A stretch of 64,000 bases of DNA, taken from positions 437,076-501,075 of the forward strand of contig WBMV01002768.1 in the NCBI GenBank assembly GCA_013396655.1, read 5' to 3'. Shown piece by piece: positions 51,901 to 60,900 of the stretch (its first letter is position 1; each line of letters begins with the position of its first letter). Made by a program: the position numbers and the translations under genes. The DNA comes from Campylorhamphus procurvoides. Taxonomy: Eukaryota > Chordata > Aves > Passeriformes > Dendrocolaptidae. The notes beneath the pieces are model-generated. The model saw nothing but the letters and a program-made list of their open reading frames with translations, ran no database searches and was not told where the DNA came from.

Positions 51901-54900
51901 GGCAGAGGCTGGTAAAGGTAATTCACAGCTAACAGGAACTGAAGGTCTGAGAATTGTCATTTCTATGGAGCCAACACAGAGCGGGAGAATGAGGGTTGAA
52001 GGAAAGTAGGAAGAACTCTGGGTTTTCATTTGGCTAGAGATAAGAGTAATTTAAGGAACAGAAATAATTTCCTTATGATGTGTGGGTAGAGTAGAGAGGT
52101 AGTTTTGGAGACATAAAGGTGAGAGTAGGATTTTGAAAAATGTAATAGCACCATTTCTTTCAGTAGCACTGAAATGTCTTGTGTTGCCTGCAGTGCAGTT
52201 AAAACACAGTTAAAAATACCTATTTCTAATCTTAGAATTTACACAGCTGAACCTTTGCAAGTTTGTAGCACTGTTGAAGGCTTTGTTTCTGAGGTCCTTA
52301 TGGGAAGGTTTGGCTGCCCCATCCCTGGCAGTGTTCAAGGCCAGCTTAGATGGGGTTTGGAGCAACCTGGACTAGTGGAAGGTGTCCCTGCCCATGGCAG
52401 GGGGTGGAACTGGGTGATCTTTAAGGTCCCTTCCAACCCAAACTGTTCTGGGATTCTGTGATGTGGTTGGGCTGGAAGCAGGAGAACTGTAGGGTTTGAG
52501 ATGTAAAGAGTTCCTCAGGAGAAGGGAAGATAAAGCCTTAAACCAGGACAGAAATTATTCCTCGTGTTTTGTCACCAATTCCTTTCTTCCCTGGCGACAC
52601 CAGTGGCTCTGTGTGTGTTGAGGGTGGCACGTGCTGAGCTTGAGTCTGTCTGAAGTTGGCTCTTTTGTCTTTCTGGCACAGTTCAGTGGAGCAGCAGAGG
52701 AGAAGCTGAAACTTGCCACTGCCACGTTCTGCAGTAACCAGCCCTTTGCCCTCGAGGTCATCAAGTCCCGCCAGAAGAAGGACTCGCGTTTCCAGACCTT
52801 TGTGCAGGTGAGTTTTAGGCAGGGCTTTGAGCTGCCTGAGGATGTGGCTGGGGGCCAGCACAGCCTAATGAATGCTTGCAGATAAAGTTTTAGTAATTAG
52901 TGACATCATGTCTAACGTTGTCTTTGGATGGGGATCCTTCCCAGTGCTGTATTTATCTCTGCTAATCGTTCCTGGAGGGAGGAGCCTTTCATTGTGGGGA
53001 GCACAGAATGTCCTGGTGGAATGCAGGCAAGCACATGGCGTCCCAGGGAGGAGATGGCATCTCTCCTGAGGTGGCTGAGTCCCAAGCAGGAGGAGTTCTG
53101 TGGGGAAAAGTGCTTAGAGCAGTGCTATTTCAATGCTTGCCACGGGCAGAAGACAGATGATGTGCACCTGCTCTGCCTGCCAGGAAAGGGGCTTGGCTAC
53201 ATGTGGCATTTGCAGGAGAGAACATTATCTTCATTACCACAGGCTGGGAAGAACTTGGGTAATACAAGGGGAGATTATACTGAAAAATGTACTGTATTTT
53301 GCTCGAGTGTGAAAGCCTAAACTGATGTGCTCCTTGTGTGGTGGTGACTGAGATTGATTGGGGATGGTCCCTGGCCTCTGGGAAGTAATGAGGGGAGGAA
53401 GGCACTGCTTTTGTGATGAGCTTTTCCTCGGGGTAATTGCAGAGGGAGAGGGGCTGCGTTGTCTGGGTGATAGATCTTGGCATTTCTTGTCTTGTATTTA
53501 ATTACTGGCAAGCCAAGTAATAGACGTTTATGTGATGAATAGATGTTGTGCATTCAGGTAATTATGGCCTTAATAAAGATAACAAATTGAGATTCTGTGC
53601 TGTTCCAACCCAGGATGCCGAGAGCAATCCGCTGTGCCGGCGGCTGCAGCTCAAGGATATCATCCCCACGGAGATGCAGAGGCTGACAAAGTACCCCCTT
53701 CTGCTGGATAACATTGCTAAGTACACAGGTAAAGCCTTCCCACGGGGCTTTGTGATGCACCTCAGCAGGTTTTCTCAGGTCAGTGTGAGTTCAAAGCATG
53801 TGTTGAAGAACTGTTCAATTTTATGGGTCACTGTTTTCATTGTGACCTCCCTGCTGCCTTCTGCACATGTTAGAGAAGTAATGAAAAGGAAGATCCTTGG
53901 TGTACAAAAATCCAAGGTATCTGTTCCCTCAGAGCTAAAAAAAAAATAAATTCCCTGTGAAATATGTGAATCTGTTGAATCTCTAAAGCACCACAGAACG
54001 TTCTCATGTTCTCACAGAGGGTGGGATTTAGAATGTGTTACACTGGAAGAGACTTCCAGCACAACAGGTGAAAAAGTGATTAATAAACCCACAAAAAGCC
54101 TTTCCACGTTTACCATCTGATACCTTCTGCAGTGTAATTTCATTACTCATAAAAAATAGGCTGCATTTACAAGTTCACTCTAATCATAATTAGGAAAGCA
54201 TGTAATACTTCATTATCTTTGATGTACTGGTTTATGTGCCTGTTAACTAAATTCTCAATATGACTTGTGATAGTGAGAATTGATGGGTTCACACCTGGGT
54301 CTGTTCCCTTTGTACACAGTGCAGTCGTAGTAAAGATTATTTAGATTTCTCCAAGTACTACTCAGGTTATTGTGGAGTGAATGGTTGTCACAAACCCCTC
54401 AAACAAAGGGAGAGTAACAAGCATTGTAATGTGTATGGAGATCTGCAGGTCAGAATGAATTATCTCCTGTCACAAATCTGGTTTTATCACTTCACCTTTG
54501 CAGTGCACCTTTTGTTGATAGACTTCTCTGTGAATTGAGCTCCTCTTTCTCAAATTTGAGGTCAGCAAACTGCACCAGACTGCTGACTTTGCAGACCTTT
54601 CTTGGAAAGCATCATTACCCTTTCTCTTGCAGAACTGCCTGAAGAGAAGGAGAAAGTCAAGAAGGCAGCAGATCACTGTCGTCAGGTCCTCAACCACGTG
54701 AACCAGGCTGTCAAAGAGTCAGAGAACAAGCAGGTAGGAGGTGACAGGGGAGCACTGAGGGCTGCAGAGAGTAACAGGCTGTTTAAGGCACCTGGAGTGA
54801 CACAAAGCGTTCCTGTGGGAGGGGAGCCCAGCATTTGGGAGTGTGGGGAGGTGTTCATGCAGACATTCAGACCAGTGAGTGGTGCTGATCAGAGGGACCA

Positions 54901-57900
54901 TTTCTGTTGCATTTTTGGCAGCATTTGGAAGATTATCAGCGTCGGCTCGACCTGTCCTACCTGAAGCAGTCTGAGGATCCCATGATGGATGAGTTCAGGG
55001 TGAGTGACAACACTAAACCCATCTCTGTGTAAATTGTGTTTACAACCCTGTTATTCAGTCTCTGCTTCTTTCTACCACGGTCTTCTGGTGCACAATGAGA
55101 TGGTCTTTGGAGGTAAATATTTCTGTATGGAAATGAAAACAATTAGTCTCAGAAATGGATATTCTGCACATAATGGTGTTGATGAAGCTCTGTGAAACAA
55201 GTCTTAATGGTCAAAGCTCAAGCAGTGGATCCCTTAAGAGGTATCTGATGGATGATGAGTATTGCTGTGGATTGTATCTTATGTGGTTGCACATTTTAGT
55301 TGTGCTCTTGGAACTGGGGAGACCTCAGAGAGCCATGAGGTGTAGCAGAGCAGGTGGCTTTAAAAAAAGAGCTTGTACACAGGCCCATCTCTGGTAAGAG
55401 ATCCACAGGTACAGCCAAATAGTCTGAAATTCAGTGCTAAAAATACTGTGGTTCCTGACCCCTGTAAATTCTTGCAGTTATGTTATTGAAGCTGATTACT
55501 TGCTGGTTGCTTCCCCAAAGTCAGTGTGTGCCCAAAAAATTTTTAGATGAAGACTTTTCTACAAAACTCTGTCATGTATCCTTCCACAAATAAAAACCTG
55601 CAAGCATTCAGTTAGGAAATGAACAACTTACTGGCAGTTATGAAATCTTGCTGTCATTGATTGTAGACTCTGAGACTTGGAAGGGATGAATTGTGAAAAT
55701 TGTCACTTCTGCCTGCAGATCTAAATGTCACAAGCACTGAAATGCCTGAAGAATCCATTGACATTATAAATTCCGTCAGATCATTGGGATGATTTGTATA
55801 TCATTTGTAGGCACACTTGACTTGCAAATCAAGTGCTGAAGCATTAACCAGTTGTAATACCAGAACTGCAGACTTTATACAGGATGTTGGAAAAGCTCCT
55901 CCTAGAAACAGGTGACATCGTGACTTGGTAGGGCAATCCTCCACCCTGTGACACTCAGCATCTGCAAAAGAGGAAGAGTGATAACAAACATCTCTCACAA
56001 CATTTGGGTTTAAGCTCATACCCTACTCCTGCTCTTTTCCCAGACTGAGTTTAGCTGCTTATCTCCAAACTGGAGTCCCTCTGACATTCCTGTGTTTTAT
56101 CATGACTTGCTTCCATGGAAACTTCATAGTGCTCCTTTTTTTCTTTCCCCTGGTGCCAGAACTTGGACTTAACAAAGAGAAAAATGCTCCATGAAGGGCC
56201 TCTGACTTGGAAGGTTAATCGTGACAAAACCATTGGTGAGTCTGTGCCATCCTCTGCCTCCCTTGGGTCTGTGTGTGTTTGCTGGGGAGGAGAGAAGGAG
56301 AAAGCACTGCTGCAGCTCCCAATTATTCTTGTTCCTGCCACCTATAATAATGCCTGTGTGCTTCTCAGAGCTGATTAAATTATTCTTGTCAATTCTGAAA
56401 TGTGCTGGAGTGTCATTAAGGCCATGCAGGGGCACAGCAGTCAGTCATGAGATGATCCAATTCCATCTGTAGCTTTCTGCTGTAGTTTTCATGGGGAAGA
56501 TTTGCAGGCTTTGCCTGGAACAGCAGAGCATTGATTGCTGCCTCTGTGTGAGTAATCAAAAATGCTGCTTTTGGCCTTCTGCAGGGTTGTGATACGAAAC
56601 TCTGAGTCTTTAACTCATTCTGGGTTCTTTTGCACCCTGGGCAGATCTCTACACTCTGCTGCTGGAGGACATTCTGGTGCTGTTACAGAAGCAAGATGAT
56701 AAACTGGTGCTGAAGTGTCACAGTAAGATCTTGGCCTCGACTGCTGACAGCAAACACACCTTCAGTCCCATCATCAAACTCAACACCGTGCTGGTCCGGC
56801 AGGTGGCAACAGGTCAGTGTGACCCATTGAGAAGGTCAAAGGAGAAGCCAAAAATAAAGATCAGCTCATTTGAGGATAAAAGTTTTTGTGTAGAGATCCA
56901 GAGTAGAACATAGAAAACTGCGTAGGCTTAATTCTTGGTTGTCCAACATCGTGCTTAGTATGTATGAGCTGTTTAACTTCTTTGCATCAGTAATAGGCAT
57001 TGCTTGGGTTTTAAATAGACTTCTAAATTAAAGTACTCTGATTGTGCTAGATGAAAGGTACTCTGAAAATTATTAAGAGGGAAAAGAGGAGAAATAAAGC
57101 TTTTTAAAAATGGCTCTTTTCTGTGAGGACAAATTTCCTGGATAGGGCAAGGTCGATGTTTGTACAGAGGGTTATCTCTTGAACTCCTCTTTCCTTGCTG
57201 TGGACTGGGCTTATGGCTTGTTTGAGGACTTTGCAGAAAGGTGTGTGGCACGAGGCATGTGGTTAAATTCTTCCTTCTCTGTCTGGTGCAGATAACAAAG
57301 CTTTCTTCGTCATCTCCATGTCCGAGAACGGCGCTCACATTTACGAGCTGGTGGCACAGACTGTCTCTGAAAAAAATGTGTAAGTAACTGGTTCAGCTGC
57401 AGCTGCTGCTGGGTCTGCTGTGCTCCAGAGGTCTCTTACAGCTGTAGTGCCTGTGCAGGTGCCCTCAGCATCTCGTCTAAGCTCAGCTGAAAACGTGGCT
57501 GTGATGGCCTGTGTTGGGCTCTCCTGACTTTCAGAAGGCAGGAGAGGGTGCATACACGTGTTGGTGAGCGTGTGTGTTACATGTATTAAACACCCCCAAA
57601 CCCATCCATCTCCTCAGTGCTTCTGTTGTTGTGTTTGCTGTCTGACTCACTCCAGACCCTTTCTGACCTCAGCAATGCTTTACCCTTGAAATTCTGGGTT
57701 TATGTGACTGACTGCCAGGCAAGTAACTCAAATAGCCCTGCATCTTCATGCAGATCCAGACATCTCTGCAGACTTGGACACTGGCATCAGGAGCAGCCCA
57801 GTGCAGGAATTTGATTCCCTGGCTAAAAGACTTATTTCCCTTTTGGTAGAAGTGCTTTTCCTCTGAAGTATAAGCAGGGGTAGACTTAAGGGATACATGG

Positions 57901-60900
57901 CAACTTGTCATGTGTCAAATACGAAACTCTTCAGTAGTATGTGAAATAATGCTTTTATCTGTATTTATATATAAAATAACTGCTTCATCAGGCAGCTGCT
58001 AAAGTCCTGTCTGTCTTTTCCTTCTGCTGAAAAGTATCCTGGTGAGGTGAGTGTTCTCTTGTGATTGTAGGGTGTTAGTGGGGAATTGAATGTAACAGAA
58101 CCTTAACAAAAGATATTTCTGTTGAGAAGAAAAGCAGTAATAGTATTAGCTGTATTTAAGAGTTGTTAAATAGAGATGTATTCGTTATGCTTTGCTTGTT
58201 GCATGTCTTTATGTCATGTTTCTGCTGCAGGTGGCAGGACCTTATAGCTCAGATGGCAGGGACTGTGAAAATGGGGAGTGCCAGGAGAGTGATTCCATTA
58301 CCACAGTCAGGGCCTGGCGAGTAAGTAAAAGCTGGAGGAGGAAGGGCTGGTTTTCTTTTGCCAGCACCCCTTATTCTGCTCAGAGATTGCCAGCCAGAGC
58401 AGGGATTCTCCTGCAGAGGCTCAGATCAATGTGACTGAGGGAATGTGTTGGTTCTTCCCTCCCTGCAGGGAGGAGCGTGAAGAAGAGGAGCAGCAGAAGC
58501 TCAAAGAGCAGCATGACATTCCTGCCAGCAGCCTCCAAAGCCCAGGTAAAGCAATGGTTCAGGTCAGGGGGCTCAGTGGATTTGCTACATGGAGTGCAGA
58601 TGTGCCAAGCCAGATTCCCTGTGGCCTGGGGATCTTTTGGTAGCTTTGATACTGTTCTGGAAAGGAACGATTTCTTTACAAGTAATGTAGAGATGTGATA
58701 CTGAGCTTCTAGGAAATGTGCCTCTTACTATTTCCATCTGTTTTAGAAATTGCTGGGAAAGTGTCTTTTTTTAACCCTGAAAAGAATTGGGGCTCAAGAA
58801 CTATATTATTTAGTGTTTTCAGAGTTTTCTGTGTGAAGCAGAATTCTCATCGTAGTTGTTTAACCTGGGTGTCTGTTTTCTGTTCACTAGATAAAGATCT
58901 GGGCCTTGAGTCTCCCTTGATATTGAACACTCAGTCTTCTTCACCCATCATGTCTGAAAAGGCCAAGGTGGAAAGTCTCCTGGTGTCTGAAGGGCAGTTT
59001 GAGAAGGTGCAGCAGGCAGAGCTGGCACTCAAAGACTCCTCTGCATGTTATGAACACACAGGCACCAGTTCCCCCTCGCTGTCAGAGGGGCAGTGGGCAC
59101 GGGACGCTTTAAGGAACTGTGAGTATCCCTGGGCACTGTCCAGTGGGCTGTCATTTGGAGGTGGAAATTGTTAGGTCAACCATCAATGATTTAAATTAAA
59201 ATCAAAAGCCTGTTTCTATTAATTATCAGTTCTCCCTGTGCTGTATTTCACAGCAAAATGGATCTGACAGCCAGGAATTCTAAGTTCTGCATTCATCCTC
59301 TGACCCTTCCTTTGGCTGTAGGCATCTCCCTGTTTTTCCCCAGTATAAAATGGTGGTAATGAATTGGTGCTGTCCATGGAGTGCTTTGATGACACCATTA
59401 CATTGCAGACCTTAGTGCAGTGCTGGACAGTGCCATTGTAAGACAGTCACCTGTGGACTTACTTCCATAGCACTGGAGCAGGATAGGAGAGGTTGCATGT
59501 GTTGCAGAATATGTTTTTTTATTCTGTTTTGTAAAATTCTGAAATGAGATTGGATATATGTGAACTTGACAAAGTGCAGGTTCTGACTTCCCGAGGACCT
59601 GGGAGGTGGTTGGGTATATTTCGATCAACACTTGTGGGTGTTGAAGTTTCCTGCTGGACAGATTATTCTGTCAAGTCACTTGCTCTGTTCTCCAGTGTAC
59701 CTCCTTCCAGAGGAATAATGCAGGGCTCTGCACCCTACTTGATCAGATCCAGCAGTGCAATTCCTAAATATAACTTCCTAAAATGTGAATGAATTCATTA
59801 ATCCATATATCTCTTCTTGGCAACTCCGAAAGGGACACTAAGTCCCTCTACTTGGAGGGAAGAGTCTGTATTGCTGCTCTGTGGGCTCTTTGCTTCTCCC
59901 CAAGTGCAGAGCACTCATAACTTTGGCCCCAGTTCCCTCTTCCATCTCTCTCTACAGGTCATGGCAGTTCTCTGCAATCCATTTATTATTATTCTTACAG
60001 GATTCAAAGTCCCTTTGTAATTCTGAATGTTGTACAAATGTTCTTGGTATTTTTTTTCAGAGCCCAGGGCTAAGATAATCTTAGGCTGGGGCTGTGTAGG
60101 GACAGCATTAGTGACCTTACACCATCCCCTGACTGTGCAGAGTTACAACAGCAGCTCTCCACCAGTGGGTCACTCCCATTTCGAGATGAGTGGCTGTTCC
60201 TTTGCATGGTATCAGCTTTTTGGGGGTAACAGGAGTGCTCTGTGAGGATGAGCGCTGGTATCACATTGACAGCATCACATTTCTGTTTTGAACAATATGT
60301 CCTTGTTATGAAGTGTTTGGTTGGGATAATTTGAGAACTAAAAGAATGTGGGCTGAAGTTCAAACAAGCATAAATTTGCATGAGATTTTAGGGAAAACAT
60401 TTCTTCAATTTCTTTTTCTCCATGTCTCATTTCAAAATCGAGCGGAATATTCTCCGTGTGCTCCTTTCCCAGGTGGGAATCCCCTGTCACAGCCACAGCT
60501 CTTAGTTCCTTTGCAGGGTAAAACCCAGGCACTGCAGCTAATTCCAGCAGACAATTCCCTTGTTTTCCTCTAAGAAGATGGAACTTGCACTGACAAGTTT
60601 GCTCTGGCTTCTAAGGTGAAATGTGGAGTAAGACTCGAGCCCTTAAGACGTTTATTTTTATCCCTGTTTTTCCTCCCAAGAGCAATGAGGGGAGCTGCAC
60701 CTTTGGGAAGGGGTGACCTTTATGTCTGGTTTAATGCCTGTGACGCCCTGAGAAGGTTGTGTCTCCTTGCAGTGGACCTGCTGAGGCAGCTGTTGGCCCA
60801 GCAGCTGGGCCTGGCTGAGAAGGGGTGCCTGGAGGAGCGGCAGCGCCTGCCCAGGTTCAGGACTGTGTCCCAGGGAGCGCAGACGGAGAGCGGCGCCGAG